From Tenacibaculum jejuense (GTDB taxonomy: Bacteria; Bacteroidota; Bacteroidia; Flavobacteriales; Flavobacteriaceae): a DNA stretch of 64,000 nucleotides. The notes under the pieces were generated by a model. It had not been told where the DNA came from, did not search any database, and saw only the letters and a list, made by a program, of their open reading frames with translations. The position numbers and the translations under genes were made by a program. Shown piece after piece: positions 42,688 through 53,012 of the stretch (its first letter is position 1; every line of letters starts with the position of its first letter). The DNA lies in NCBI RefSeq assembly GCF_900198195.1, contig NZ_LT899436.1, forward strand, positions 1,054,001 to 1,118,000. Direction: 5' to 3'.

Positions 42688-44421
42688 TTACACCAATCCA
42701 AACTGTTTAAAATGATGTGTAAAATGCTTTACTTGAAACTTTTTCCAATATTCAAAATCAAGTTCACCAAAGAAAGGATGTACTACAGTTCTAGTACTAT
42801 CTTTTTCAAATGCATCAAAAAATAATCGAAGTTGAATAATTAAATCGTCTATAGCTTCATCAATAGAGCTAAATTTAGTTGGTGTTGGAGTGTCAGATAA
42901 AAATGAGGCTCTAAAACCAGGTTGTATTTCGTTATTGGTATCTAAAAATGGTCTCCTGCGAGCTGTTTTTTCATCTTCAACAAAAACATCTATCTTCAAG
43001 TTTCCATTCGGAATTTGAGTTACAGCGCTTAAATGTTCAATCATCTGTTGAGCATTCATAGTTCCAAAGACGGGTTTACTTTCTTGAGATAATTTTCCAA
43101 GAGTTTCCCTGATTTCTGTTTCGTTGGTAATATCTACCCAATTTATTTTTGGCTTACGTAACTCTTCTAGTTTTTCTATAACAGCACTGTGAGATACAGT
43201 TTTGTTTTCAAAAAAAGAACTGATACTTTCTTTCTCTTGAGCAGTTGCATTGTGTTGGTTAAGAATATTCATCAAATGCATTTTCATATGTCCATGCTGA
43301 ATTCCTTTTGTTGTTAAAGCTCTTAATGCAGCAAAGTTTTGGGCTAAACCAGCAGCGGCGATAATTTGCATTAAATCTCTCGCATTAGGTTTTTGCATCA
43401 TGTCTAACGATAATCTTGCCATTGGATGTAAAGCGGTTAAACCACCAACAGTTCCTAGAGCTAATGGAATTTCAATCCAAAATTTAAAAATTCCATTTTT
43501 AACTTCACAATGTGTTAAACTAGAGTATTTTCCATTTCTAGCAGCAAAAGCATGTGCACCAGATTCTATAGCTCTAAAATCATTTCCAGTAGCTAAAACA
43601 ACAGCATCAATTCCGTTCATAATTCCTTTATTATGAGTAACTGCTCTGTAAGGTTCTATTTCTGCGATTTTAACAGCTTGTTCAAATTTATAAGCAAATT
43701 TTTCAGGATTTTCTCCTCCTAAGTCTTCAATAGGGCAACTCACTTCTGCTTTTACGATACACTCAGGTACATAATTAGAAAGAATACTCATAATAATTTC
43801 GATATCTTCTTTCTGAAATTTTTTAGCAATAGCTTCTAAACAAGAATTGATAAAATTTGCTCCCATGCTATCTTTTGTCTCAAAAGTGACATGAAGTTGA
43901 TAGTAATTTTCTAAATCAGCCGTTTTATCTTTTAATTCAATATCTAAAATACCACCACCACGCTTTTCCATATTTCTGGTTATAGAAGCAGTAGCGGCAT
44001 ATAATTCTGTTTTATTAAGGTTGAAATAAGTCTCTAAATCTTTTTTATTTCCGGCATAAATAAAATGTACTTGTCCGATTTTAGTAGTAGAAATTACTTC
44101 AGTTTTAAATCCTCCTCTAGTACTCCAGTATTTTGCTACTTTGGCTGCTGCTGCTACAACAGAACTTTCTTCAATTACCATTGGTATTACATATTCTTTA
44201 CCATTAATAATAAAGTTAGGAGCAACACCGTAAGGCATATAAAAATTAGAAATTGTATTCTCAATAAAGTCATCATGGAGTTGTTGTAATTTTTCATCAA
44301 CATTCCAATATTGTTTAATGATTTGAATAATTTCAGGTTGATTATTGAAGTAATTTTGAGCTAACCAATCTATTTTCCCTTCTTTAGTTAGCTTAGAAAA
44401 GCCAGAAATAATCTTCGACAT
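42688..44421 (-). CDS. HMG-CoA reductase (class II) fused to a DinB-like domain
   Basis: First dedicated enzyme of the mevalonate pathway. Residues 1 to about 430 form a class II HMG-CoA reductase: IPMVIEESSVVAAAAKVAKYW, DSMGANFINS, GTVGGLTALHPMARLSL, and the catalytic His region ALTTKGIQHGHMKMHL. After KPKINWVDITN the last 130 residues look like a DinB/DUF1569-type four-helix domain with TMNAQQMIEHLSAV (H463) and PFFGELDFEYWKKFQVKHFTHHFKQFG (H566, H570), which fits a His triad for metal binding. The whole protein is 577 residues against about 430 for usual class II enzymes. The frame is uninterrupted. TATCTTTG upstream is a possible promoter box. Confidence 0.9.
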   Translation of the reverse strand: MSKIISGFSKLTKEGKIDWLAQNYFNNQPEIIQIIKQYWNVDEKLQQLHDDFIENTISNFYMPYGVAPNFIINGKEYVIPMVIEESSVVAAAAKVAKYWSTRGGFKTEVISTTKIGQVHFIYAGNKKDLETYFNLNKTELYAATASITRNMEKRGGGILDIELKDKTADLENYYQLHVTFETKDSMGANFINSCLEAIAKKFQKEDIEIIMSILSNYVPECIVKAEVSCPIEDLGGENPEKFAYKFEQAVKIAEIEPYRAVTHNKGIMNGIDAVVLATGNDFRAIESGAHAFAARNGKYSSLTHCEVKNGIFKFWIEIPLALGTVGGLTALHPMARLSLDMMQKPNARDLMQIIAAAGLAQNFAALRALTTKGIQHGHMKMHLMNILNQHNATAQEKESISSFFENKTVSHSAVIEKLEELRKPKINWVDITNETEIRETLGKLSQESKPVFGTMNAQQMIEHLSAVTQIPNGNLKIDVFVEDEKTARRRPFLDTNNEIQPGFRASFLSDTPTPTKFSSIDEAIDDLIIQLRLFFDAFEKDSTRTVVHPFFGELDFEYWKKFQVKHFTHHFKQFGLV

Positions 44422-44572
44422 TCATCTTATTTTTAATAACGAAACAAAGATAATTCTTTCCTTTTAATCAAAATTTATAATCGTAGTTTTCTGTTAAATT
44501 ACAGTAAAATTTATTATTTTTTCGTAAACTTGGCAGTCGTTTTATTAAATCATCAAATAAATAAGATACTTC

Positions 44573-46747
44573 ATGAAAAAAATATGCTTTTTAGTAATTT
44601 TGGTGACTTTTTTTTCAGCTAAAAGTCAATCTACTACAAATAATTTAAAAGAAATTACATTAGAGGAGATTTGGAATGGATCATTCTCTGCAGATAGAAT
44701 GAATGCCTTAAGATCTATGAATGGAGATTTTTACACGGTATTAGGTTTTAATAGAGAAACGAGAACAGCTACAGTAGATAAGTATAGCTACGAAACACAA
44801 CAAAAAGTAGAAACAATTGTTGATGGAAGAAACTTACCTAACTTAGATTATTTTAGTTCTTACTCTTTTAATGATAATGAAACAAAGTTATTATTAGGAA
44901 CTAACTTCAAACAAGTTTACCGTCATTCTTATAAAGGAACGTACTTTATTTACGATATAGCAACTAAAGATTTAATTTCTTTAGGAGAAGATATACAAGA
45001 ACCAACTTTTTCCCCAGATAGTAAAAAAGTAGCTTATGCTAAAGACAACAACTTGTATGTTAGAGATCTTGAAGGAAATAGAGAAATAAGAGTAACTAAC
45101 GATGGAAAAATAAATGCTATCATTAATGGTACTACAGACTGGGTTTACGAAGAAGAATTTGCTTTTGTAAAAGCTTTTGAGTGGAGCAAGGATAGTAAGT
45201 TCTTAGCTTTTTTACGATTTGATGAAAAAGAAGTAGCACAATTTACAATGAATGTTACAGGGAATGAATTATATCCTTCAACGCATACATTTAAGTATCC
45301 TAAAGCTGGTGAAAAAAACGCTGTTGTTACATTAGAGTTATTTAATGTTCCTCAAAGAACAGTAAGTAGAGTAGATCTTGGGAGTTATGAATATATACCA
45401 AGAATGCAATGGACAAATAAACCAGAAATATTATCAATCACTACTTTAAATAGAAATCAGAATGATTTAAAGTTATTTTTCTTTAATGCAAATACAGGAA
45501 ATTTAAAAGTAGTATTAAATGAGAAAGATGAAGCTTATGTAGATGTACAAGATAATTTAACTTTTTTAGAAGATAATAGTTTTATCTGGACGAGTGAGAG
45601 AGATGGTTATAACCATATTTACCATTACAACGAAGACGGTACATTGAAAAACCAAATTACTAAAGGAGATTGGGACGTAACGAATTACTATGGTTTAAGT
45701 AAAACAAATAATAAGATATATTATCAATCTGTAGAAAATGGATCTATAAACAGAGGTGTTTATGCTATTGGATTAGATGGTTCTGATAAAAAATTACTTA
45801 CAGATAAAAGTGGACAAAGTAGTGCTTCATTTAGTAAAAACATGAAGTATTTTATTAATACACATTCTTCTGCTACTCAAGTACCTACTTATACATTATA
45901 CAATGGTGATGGGAAAAAGATCAAAACACTTAAAGATAATATAGACCTTTATGTGAAGATGAAAGGATATAAAATGAGTAAGAAAGAATTTTTCACATAT
46001 AATATTAATGGTAATGATTTAAATATGTGGATGATTAAACCTGCAGATTTCGATCCTACAAAAAAATATCCACTATTATTATTTCAATATTCAGGACCTG
46101 GTTCTCAACAGGTTTCTAACAGGTGGAATTCTAGTAATGATTATTGGCACCAAATGTTAGCGCAAAAAGGTATAATAGTTGCATGTGTAGATGGACGTGG
46201 AACTGGATATAAAGGAAGAGATTTTAAGAAAGTTACTCAGAAAGAATTAGGGAAGTATGAAGTAGAAGATCAGATAGCAGTAGCTAAATTTTTTGCTAAT
46301 GAAAATTATATTGATGCAGAAAATATTGGAATTTGGGGATGGTCTTATGGTGGCTTTATGAGTACAAACTGTCTTTTAAAAGGAAATGATGTTTTTTCTA
46401 TGGCTATTGCTGTAGCACCAGTAACTTCTTGGCGTTTTTATGATACTGTTTATACAGAACGTTATATGACTACACCACAAGAAAACGCATCTGGTTATGA
46501 CGAAAATTCACCTATCTCACATGCTGATAAACTAAAAGGAGATTATTTATTAGTACATGGATCTGGTGATGATAATGTTCATGTTCAAAATACAATGAGA
46601 ATGGTAAATGCTTTGGTAGAAGCAAACAAACAGTTTGATTTGTTTATTTATCCTGATAGAACTCATGGTATTTACAGAGGGAAAAATACGAGACTTAACT
46701 TATATACAAAGATGACCAACTTTGTATTGAAGAGTTTAAAAAACTAA
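44573..46747 (+). CDS. Dipeptidyl peptidase IV-like S9 protease
   Basis: A 724-residue exported protease with a signal peptide (ICFLVILVTFFSAKSQ), a beta-propeller domain in roughly residues 40-460 (DPPIV_N type, for example TDWVYEEEFAFVKAFEWSKDSKFLAFLRFDE) and a C-terminal alpha/beta-hydrolase. The catalytic serine is S591 in WGWSYGGFMS, the aspartate is in VHGSGDDNVHVQ and the histidine in PDRTHGIYRG. It removes dipeptides from peptide N termini in the periplasm. Two POT transporter genes follow, consistent with peptide use. Confidence 0.95.
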   Translation: MKKICFLVILVTFFSAKSQSTTNNLKEITLEEIWNGSFSADRMNALRSMNGDFYTVLGFNRETRTATVDKYSYETQQKVETIVDGRNLPNLDYFSSYSFNDNETKLLLGTNFKQVYRHSYKGTYFIYDIATKDLISLGEDIQEPTFSPDSKKVAYAKDNNLYVRDLEGNREIRVTNDGKINAIINGTTDWVYEEEFAFVKAFEWSKDSKFLAFLRFDEKEVAQFTMNVTGNELYPSTHTFKYPKAGEKNAVVTLELFNVPQRTVSRVDLGSYEYIPRMQWTNKPEILSITTLNRNQNDLKLFFFNANTGNLKVVLNEKDEAYVDVQDNLTFLEDNSFIWTSERDGYNHIYHYNEDGTLKNQITKGDWDVTNYYGLSKTNNKIYYQSVENGSINRGVYAIGLDGSDKKLLTDKSGQSSASFSKNMKYFINTHSSATQVPTYTLYNGDGKKIKTLKDNIDLYVKMKGYKMSKKEFFTYNINGNDLNMWMIKPADFDPTKKYPLLLFQYSGPGSQQVSNRWNSSNDYWHQMLAQKGIIVACVDGRGTGYKGRDFKKVTQKELGKYEVEDQIAVAKFFANENYIDAENIGIWGWSYGGFMSTNCLLKGNDVFSMAIAVAPVTSWRFYDTVYTERYMTTPQENASGYDENSPISHADKLKGDYLLVHGSGDDNVHVQNTMRMVNALVEANKQFDLFIYPDRTHGIYRGKNTRLNLYTKMTNFVLKSLKN

Positions 46748-46774
46748 ATAAAAACAAAACTTTGACTAATTTTT

Positions 46775-48325
46775 ATGAAAGATTCAGCAATTAAACAAAA
46801 AGAGCTTTTTGGACAACCAATAGGACTCTATATTCTGTTCTTAACTGAAATGTGGGAACGTTTTTCATACTATGGTATGAGAGCATTACTTGTATTATAT
46901 ATGACAGCATCAACTTTAGGAGAGGATGCCAGAGGAGCAGGTTTAGGTTGGACAGAAAAGGAAGCTTTAGCATTATACGGGTGGTATACAATGTTAGTTT
47001 ATGTTGCCTCTATCCCTGGAGGAATGATTGCTGATAAATTATTAGGGCAAAAAAAATCAGTTTTGCTCGGAGCTATAATTTTATGTTTAGGCCATGGAGT
47101 GTTAGTTATGACTGATACTTGGGCTTTTTATACAGGACTTGGATTAGTTATTGCTGGAGTTGGTTTGTTAAAACCAAATATTTCTTCAATGGTTGGAGGC
47201 CTATATAAAGAAGGAGATATAAGGAGAGATAAAGGTTTTAGTGTATTCTACATTGGGATTAATTTAGGGTCATTACTTGCTACTATGATTGTGGGATTAG
47301 TTGTTGCAGAGTGGGGTTGGCATGCAGGTTTTGGTTTGGCTGGAATTGTAATGGTTCTAGGTTTAATTAATTATATCTATGGTCAAAAGTATTTAACTCA
47401 CGTTGGTAATTTAAATGTCGATAAAGAAGATGAAAATGAAATTTCTTATGGTCAACTTTATGGTAAGCTATTAAAGTCTTCAAAACAATTGATAATAACT
47501 TTATTGTTAATTGTAGCATCTGCTATAGGATGGTTTAATTTAGGTTGGGGATATGGATTGTTATTTTTAACCCTTACAGCTATTACAGCATTGTTAATGA
47601 TGATTTATAAAGAACTGGAAACTCAAGTTTTTAAAGACAGATTTTTAGTTTTATTATTATCCTTTATAATGGTGATAATTTTCTGGGGAGCATTTGAACA
47701 AGCTGGAGGTCTAATGAATTTATATACAGATACTAAGACTGATAGGGATCTTTTCGGGTGGAAAGTACCTACAGTAATGTTTCAAAGTTTAAATGCAGGT
47801 TTTATAATTTTATTTGCAACTGCTGTAGCTAGCTTTTGGGCAAAACGAAAGTTAAAGTCTAAAGAAGCATCATCATTATTCAAAATGGCTTTAGGTATTA
47901 TTATTATGGGATTTGGATTTTTGTTTATGGTTTTTGCAGCTATGGAGTTTGAAAAATCTGGTAGTTCTAGTATGATATGGCTTGTTTTGGCTTATTTATT
48001 TCATACACTAGGAGAATTATGTATCTCTCCTGTAGCATTATCATTCATAACTAAATTAGCTCCTGTTAAATATGCATCCTTAATGATGGGAGTTTATTTT
48101 GCAGCTACTGGGTTAGGAAATAAGGTTGCAGGTATAATAGGTGAGTCTGCTTCTGATTTTGGAGAGTTAACGATCTTCTCAGGAATCTTAATTTTTACAG
48201 TATTAATAGGAGGTCTTTTTATTTTAATGTTAAAGCCTCTTAAGAGACTTACACATGGAGTAGAAGAAAAAGAAAGAGATCTTAAGAATGAAGAAGCTGA
48301 AGGTTTTGAACTAGCAGATAATTAA
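46775..48325 (+). CDS. POT-family proton-coupled peptide transporter (first copy)
   Basis: A 516-residue transporter with 12 to 14 membrane helices. The family motif ExxERxxYYG is seen as LFLTEMWERFSYYGMRALLVLYM, and the PTR2 signature as FSVFYIGINLGSLLATMIVG. It takes up di- and tripeptides with protons. It begins 27 bases after the peptidase gene and is followed after 17 bases by a second transporter of the same family, so all three are probably one operon for peptide use. Confidence 0.93.
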   Translation: MKDSAIKQKELFGQPIGLYILFLTEMWERFSYYGMRALLVLYMTASTLGEDARGAGLGWTEKEALALYGWYTMLVYVASIPGGMIADKLLGQKKSVLLGAIILCLGHGVLVMTDTWAFYTGLGLVIAGVGLLKPNISSMVGGLYKEGDIRRDKGFSVFYIGINLGSLLATMIVGLVVAEWGWHAGFGLAGIVMVLGLINYIYGQKYLTHVGNLNVDKEDENEISYGQLYGKLLKSSKQLIITLLLIVASAIGWFNLGWGYGLLFLTLTAITALLMMIYKELETQVFKDRFLVLLLSFIMVIIFWGAFEQAGGLMNLYTDTKTDRDLFGWKVPTVMFQSLNAGFIILFATAVASFWAKRKLKSKEASSLFKMALGIIIMGFGFLFMVFAAMEFEKSGSSSMIWLVLAYLFHTLGELCISPVALSFITKLAPVKYASLMMGVYFAATGLGNKVAGIIGESASDFGELTIFSGILIFTVLIGGLFILMLKPLKRLTHGVEEKERDLKNEEAEGFELADN

Positions 48326-48342
48326 TAACCAAATAATTTACA

Positions 48343-50118
48343 ATGAACACTGATATAGAGAATTTATTTAAAGACAAAGTAATTGGGCATCCAGCAGGAT
48401 TGTTTGTACTTTTCTTTACTGAAATGTGGGAACGTTTTTCTTATTATGGGATGCGTGCTCTTTTAGTGATGTTTTTCACTGCTTCAATAATGGATGAAGG
48501 TTGGGGTTGGCCAAGAGAATGGGCTTATGCTATTTTTGGGACTTACACTTCACTTGTATATTTATCTACACTTTTAGGAGGATATTTTGCTGATAACGTA
48601 ATAGGTATAAGAAAGGCTGTTGTAGTAGGTGCTTTATTAATGACTTTAGGTCATGCTTGTATGGCAGTAGAAACTCCGTTTTTTATTTATTCGGGTTTAG
48701 CTTTATTAGTATTTGGAAGTGGTTTTTTTAAACCAAATATGACTTCTATTATTTCAGAAATGTATAATGGTAAACCTGAGAAAAAAGATGGAGCCTATAC
48801 AATTTTTTACATGGGAGTTAATGCTGGAGCTTTCTTAGGAATTTTATTATGTGGATACTTAGGTGAAAAGATTGGATGGTCATGGGGATTTGGAGTAGCA
48901 GGTATTTTTATGTTGTTTGGTTTATTACAGTTTTGGTTAATCCAAGGAATATTTGGAGACATAGGTAAAGAAGCAAAAAATAAGAACGTTGATGTTTTAG
49001 ATGAGGTTTTAAATACAACTGATGATACAACGGTTGATAAAGAAGTAAAGAGAAATCCTTTTACTGGATTAGAAAAAGCTCTTATTGCAGTTTCTTCAAT
49101 GTTAGGATTACTTTGGATTTTTAATGATCCTATTTCAAAAATATCTGAAGGAAAGTATAATATTTTTCCATTTGAAATATCTGGTTTATCTGGAGCAACT
49201 ATAGCTATAATAGCTGCTTTCTTAATATTTATTTCTTTATTAGTGATGAGAATTCCTCGTTATGATAAAATTACCAGAGATAGAATGTTAGCTGTTACTT
49301 TCTTTTGTTTTGTAACTATATTCTTTTGGGCTGTCTTTGAACAGGCGCCTAGTTCATTAACAATTTTTGCTAAAGATTATACAAATAGAGTTTTAGAAGG
49401 CAACTCAGCTTTTATTTTTAAAATTATAGACGCATTAATTACTATTGTTCCTTTGGTTATTATCACTTGGGTGTTATCCTTATTATTTAAGAAAACATTT
49501 AAAAAATATTCATTTTCAAATATAGTATTGGCACTAAGTTTTGTGATTGTTTGGTTTATAGCTTTATATAGACTAGTAGATAAATTTAGTGCTGATGTGG
49601 CTGAAGTAGATGCTTCTTGGTTTGGAATTTTGAATTCTCTGTTTATAATCACTTTAGCCCCACTATTTTCTCGTTGGTGGGAAAGTAAATATAACCCAAA
49701 TGCAAATATGAAATGGGCTATAGGAATGGGGTTATTAGGATTAGGTATGGCATGTGTAGCTATAGGTTCTGCTTCTATACCTGTAGGTGCTAAAACTGCT
49801 TCTGTAAGTATGATTTGGTTAGTTTTAGTGTACCTATTCCATACTATGGGAGAATTATGTATTTCTCCAGTAGCATTATCATATGTGTCTAAATTAGTAC
49901 CAGGAAGAATGATTGCTTTTATGTTCGGAGTTTATTATTTAGCAGTAGCCATAGGAATGAAGTTAGCAGGTGTATTTGCAGAGTCTTCAGAGACTATAGC
50001 AAAGGATAATGGCTTAAGTAGCTTTTTCTGGTTATTAACTATTATATCTTTTGCCTTAGCTGTTCTTTCGGCTGTATTATATCCAGTAATTAAAAAACTA
50101 ATGCACGGAGTTAAATAA
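48343..50118 (+). CDS. POT-family proton-coupled peptide transporter (second copy)
   Basis: A 591-residue paralogue of the preceding gene, with the same motif LFFTEMWERFSYYGMRALLVMFF and the signature YTIFYMGVNAGAFLGILLCG. It is longer by 75 residues, mainly in a central cytosolic stretch (about 205-245, GKEAKNKNVDVLDEVLNTTDDTT) and in an extra helix pair. Both copies keep the family residues, so they may differ in peptide preference. It closes the operon, with a terminator 29 bases after its stop. Confidence 0.93.
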   Translation: MNTDIENLFKDKVIGHPAGLFVLFFTEMWERFSYYGMRALLVMFFTASIMDEGWGWPREWAYAIFGTYTSLVYLSTLLGGYFADNVIGIRKAVVVGALLMTLGHACMAVETPFFIYSGLALLVFGSGFFKPNMTSIISEMYNGKPEKKDGAYTIFYMGVNAGAFLGILLCGYLGEKIGWSWGFGVAGIFMLFGLLQFWLIQGIFGDIGKEAKNKNVDVLDEVLNTTDDTTVDKEVKRNPFTGLEKALIAVSSMLGLLWIFNDPISKISEGKYNIFPFEISGLSGATIAIIAAFLIFISLLVMRIPRYDKITRDRMLAVTFFCFVTIFFWAVFEQAPSSLTIFAKDYTNRVLEGNSAFIFKIIDALITIVPLVIITWVLSLLFKKTFKKYSFSNIVLALSFVIVWFIALYRLVDKFSADVAEVDASWFGILNSLFIITLAPLFSRWWESKYNPNANMKWAIGMGLLGLGMACVAIGSASIPVGAKTASVSMIWLVLVYLFHTMGELCISPVALSYVSKLVPGRMIAFMFGVYYLAVAIGMKLAGVFAESSETIAKDNGLSSFFWLLTIISFALAVLSAVLYPVIKKLMHGVK

Positions 50119-50146
50119 AGATTTTTTACTTAACAAATAATAAAAT

Positions 50147-50180
50147 AAACCTACCAAATACAACTTGGTAGGTTTTTTTG
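50147..50180 (+). terminator. Terminator after the peptide-use operon
   Basis: AAACCTACCAA (50147-50157) and TTGGTAGGTTT (50165-50175), 11-bp stem, followed by T-run to 50179. TAAATTTG immediately after it (50181-50188) may be the promoter box of the next gene. Confidence 0.88.
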
Positions 50181-50213
50181 TAAATTTGGAATACTTATTG
50201 AGACATATAAAGT

Positions 50214-50729
50214 ATGAAAAATATTTTTTTAGTTGCTGTTTTTGTATTAACAGCGATCACAGCAAAAGCACAGGAAGTAAATTGGATGTCTTTCGAGAAG
50301 GCAATAGAATTAAATAAAACTACACCTAAACCTATTTTAGTAGATTTATATACAGACTGGTGTGGCTGGTGTAAACGAATGGACGCCACAACTTATAAAA
50401 ATGAAGTTATCGTAAAATTTATTAACGATAATTATTACGCTGTTAAAATGGATGGAGAAGGAAAAGGTGACATCACTTTTAAGGGTAAAACCTTTAAATT
50501 TGTACAACAAGGAAAAAGTAAATATCACCAGTTAGCTGCAACGATAATGAACGGGAAAATGAGTTATCCTTCTACAGCTTTTTTTAATGCAGAAGAACAG
50601 TTAATTCAAACAGTTCCTGGGTATTTACAAAAAGAAAGATTTGAAAAAATATTATCTTATTTCAGTGGAGAAGCTTACAAAACAACTCCATGGAAAGACT
50701 TCGAAAAAAACTTCAAAAGTTCTTTGTAA
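50214..50729 (+). CDS. Periplasmic thioredoxin-like protein
   Basis: A 171-residue protein with a signal peptide (MKNIFLVAVFVLTAITAKAQ) and a thioredoxin fold resembling the DUF255/thioredoxin_7 group; the redox motif is CGWC (C50, C53) in DLYTDWCGWCKRMD, and the cis-Pro region is GKMSYPSTAFFN. It is likely a disulfide reductase or isomerase in the periplasm. It converges on comEC with only 7 bases between the stops. Confidence 0.88.
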   Translation: MKNIFLVAVFVLTAITAKAQEVNWMSFEKAIELNKTTPKPILVDLYTDWCGWCKRMDATTYKNEVIVKFINDNYYAVKMDGEGKGDITFKGKTFKFVQQGKSKYHQLAATIMNGKMSYPSTAFFNAEEQLIQTVPGYLQKERFEKILSYFSGEAYKTTPWKDFEKNFKSSL

Positions 50730-50736
50730 CTAAAAG

Positions 50737-52764
50737 TTACTTTTTTAAAATATAAGCACCATCTTCATTTGTATTATGAAATGGTGTTTTTTGTATAGCG
50801 CAAATTTCTGACCAACGTTTTATATAACTTTTATAATTTGATCCATCACTAATAATTAATTTTGGATTTATTTCTTTTATAAGACGTTCTAAATTCAATT
50901 TTGGAGAGTTCTTCAATATAACAATTGTATTTTCTAATTTCTTTTTTGGATAAATCGCTAAACTATCTATAATAAGATATTTATAATTTAAAAATCCAAT
51001 GACTTCTTTTTTGGATGACTTAGTGTGATTTTTGATGTTTTCTTTTGTTTTATAGGCATCAAAAAACTTTAATTTAGAAATAGCTAAACTATCAAGATTA
51101 CTGATCAAATCAATTGAGTTACTATTTCGTATACCAATTAATGAATGCTTATTTTTATGAAATACTATAATCTCTTGTTGTGATTTTATTTCATGTCTTT
51201 GAAAAATATAAAGCGATTGTAAACACAGTATGCATCCTAATAAAATGAAAAGCAGTTTTAATTTGAATTTTTTGAGAAGTGAAATTATAATTAACATTAT
51301 AATATAATATAGAATCATATTCCGAAAAGGAAGATGAATATGACTAAAGATAAAATCTTCATACGAAGCAACTTTACTAATGATTAGGTTCATCCATGAT
51401 ATGATGCTACTGTAAAGAGTCACTAAAAACTCAGGTAGTATTTCACAGTAAGCTAATATTAGAACAATTAAACCTAAACTTAAAATAAAACCAATACAAG
51501 GTATAATAAATAAGTTAGCGATTAAAAATAAACTTGGAAACTGATGAAAATAATAAAGACTAATAGGTAATGTACTTATTTGTGCAGCCATAGAAACTGT
51601 TGTTAATTTCCAAAATTTATTTAAAAAGAATGTTCTGGGTGTCCAAAGTTTCTTCAGAAGAGGTTGAATCCAGATGATACCAAATACGGCTAAATAACTC
51701 AATTGGAATCCTATATCGAATAGAAACATCGGCTCTACTAAAAGTATACATAACATAGAGCTTACTAAAGAAAATTCAACAGGTTGATTTCTCTTAATTT
51801 GATTTCCAATCATGATAAAAGTAAACATTGTTGTTGCTCTTACAACAGATGCTGACATCCCTGTGAAAAATGCGAAAAACCATAAAAGTATTAAAGTCAA
51901 AACAACCCTTAAGTATTTACTTTTTTTTAATGGTAATAAGCATGTTAAAAGAAAGTTTAATAAGTAGCATACAATTCCAATGTGTAAGCCTGATATAGCT
52001 AAAATATGAATAGCTCCAGCTTTTGTGTAATTTTCTTTTAATTCTGAAGATAGGTCTTGACGTTGACCTAATAGCAATGCATTAGTAACAGCTAATTGAT
52101 CTTTTGAGAAAGAATATTTTTTAAGGCTCTTTTGTATTTGTTTTCTTAAAGTTAAAACGAATTTAGATAATGAAATCCTGTCGTTTTTTACAGTTGTAAA
52201 ACTGCCTTTATTTAGATGTAATTGATGAATTATTCCTTGGTTTTTCAAATATTCTGCATAGTTAAATTCATGAGGGTTTTTGGCATTGGATATGTATTGC
52301 AATTTAGCTTGAGGGATTATTAAATGACTAAAATTTATAGTATCAAAATCATACGATTTATCAAGGTATAGAATCACTTTTCCGCTAGAACTTTTATCAT
52401 TTACTTGAATAATATTTGCAATAAATTTATGAGAGTAACTATTAGATTTTAATTGATTACTTATCTCTAGTACAATAGTATTTTCAGAAGATAGAAAATT
52501 GGTATAGAACTTTTTTGAATTCATATCGTTTGTTATGAATTTAGTAGTCATACCTAAAACAATAAAGCATAAAGCGAAGCTAAACTTTTGATACGTTGTA
52601 CGTTTCAATATACGTACTAAGTTTAAAAAAATTAAGAATAAACATACCCCTAAAAATAATATTAAATTGTGGGTAATAATAAGTGAGTACTTGTGTTGTA
52701 TGTATATACCAAAAATTACACATAGCAATATATGCATAGGTATATACCTAAGTAAATTTTTCAT
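50737..52764 (-). CDS. comEC: ComEC/Rec2-family DNA-uptake membrane protein
   Basis: Probable channel for single-stranded DNA across the inner membrane. I start at 52764 (MKNLLRYIPMHILLCVIFGIY), giving 675 residues; the open frame extends 42 bases further. The N-terminal part has a soluble OB-like domain (about residues 90-190); the competence domain has the family stretch AGAIHILAISGLHIGIVCYLLNF and many membrane helices with SASVVRATTMFTFIMIG and DIGFQLSYLAVFGI. The last 110 residues do not show the metallo-beta-lactamase motif HxHxDH found in many long ComEC proteins. Single gene. Confidence 0.9.
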   Translation of the reverse strand: MKNLLRYIPMHILLCVIFGIYIQHKYSLIITHNLILFLGVCLFLIFLNLVRILKRTTYQKFSFALCFIVLGMTTKFITNDMNSKKFYTNFLSSENTIVLEISNQLKSNSYSHKFIANIIQVNDKSSSGKVILYLDKSYDFDTINFSHLIIPQAKLQYISNAKNPHEFNYAEYLKNQGIIHQLHLNKGSFTTVKNDRISLSKFVLTLRKQIQKSLKKYSFSKDQLAVTNALLLGQRQDLSSELKENYTKAGAIHILAISGLHIGIVCYLLNFLLTCLLPLKKSKYLRVVLTLILLWFFAFFTGMSASVVRATTMFTFIMIGNQIKRNQPVEFSLVSSMLCILLVEPMFLFDIGFQLSYLAVFGIIWIQPLLKKLWTPRTFFLNKFWKLTTVSMAAQISTLPISLYYFHQFPSLFLIANLFIIPCIGFILSLGLIVLILAYCEILPEFLVTLYSSIISWMNLIISKVASYEDFIFSHIHLPFRNMILYYIIMLIIISLLKKFKLKLLFILLGCILCLQSLYIFQRHEIKSQQEIIVFHKNKHSLIGIRNSNSIDLISNLDSLAISKLKFFDAYKTKENIKNHTKSSKKEVIGFLNYKYLIIDSLAIYPKKKLENTIVILKNSPKLNLERLIKEINPKLIISDGSNYKSYIKRWSEICAIQKTPFHNTNEDGAYILKK

Positions 52765-52978
52765 AGCCCTGTAAAGATATAAAAAATATAGTTGCAGGAA
52801 ACACAATTAAAAAACACTAAAAAATACCAAAAAATAATAATCTATGACTGGAATTATTCAAAATACGAATTTGTAAACTCGACTTATAATGATCTCGATA
52901 CTATTGTAGAACTACTATATAAAGTAAACACTTAAAGACTAAAAATAAAGAATTGAAGAAGTAGGAGAGAAAAGGAAC

Positions 52979-53004
52979 AAACCACGATGGAGATCGTGGT
53001 TTTT
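52979..53004. terminator. Hairpin terminator after the Cys-rich peptide gene
   Basis: AAACCACGAT-GGAG-ATCGTGGTTT, 10-bp stem with a 4-base loop, 9 bases past the peptide-gene stop. The minus strand continues only with TTTGTTCCTTTTC, so termination efficiency is uncertain. Confidence 0.62.
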
Positions 53005-53012
53005 CAATAAAG

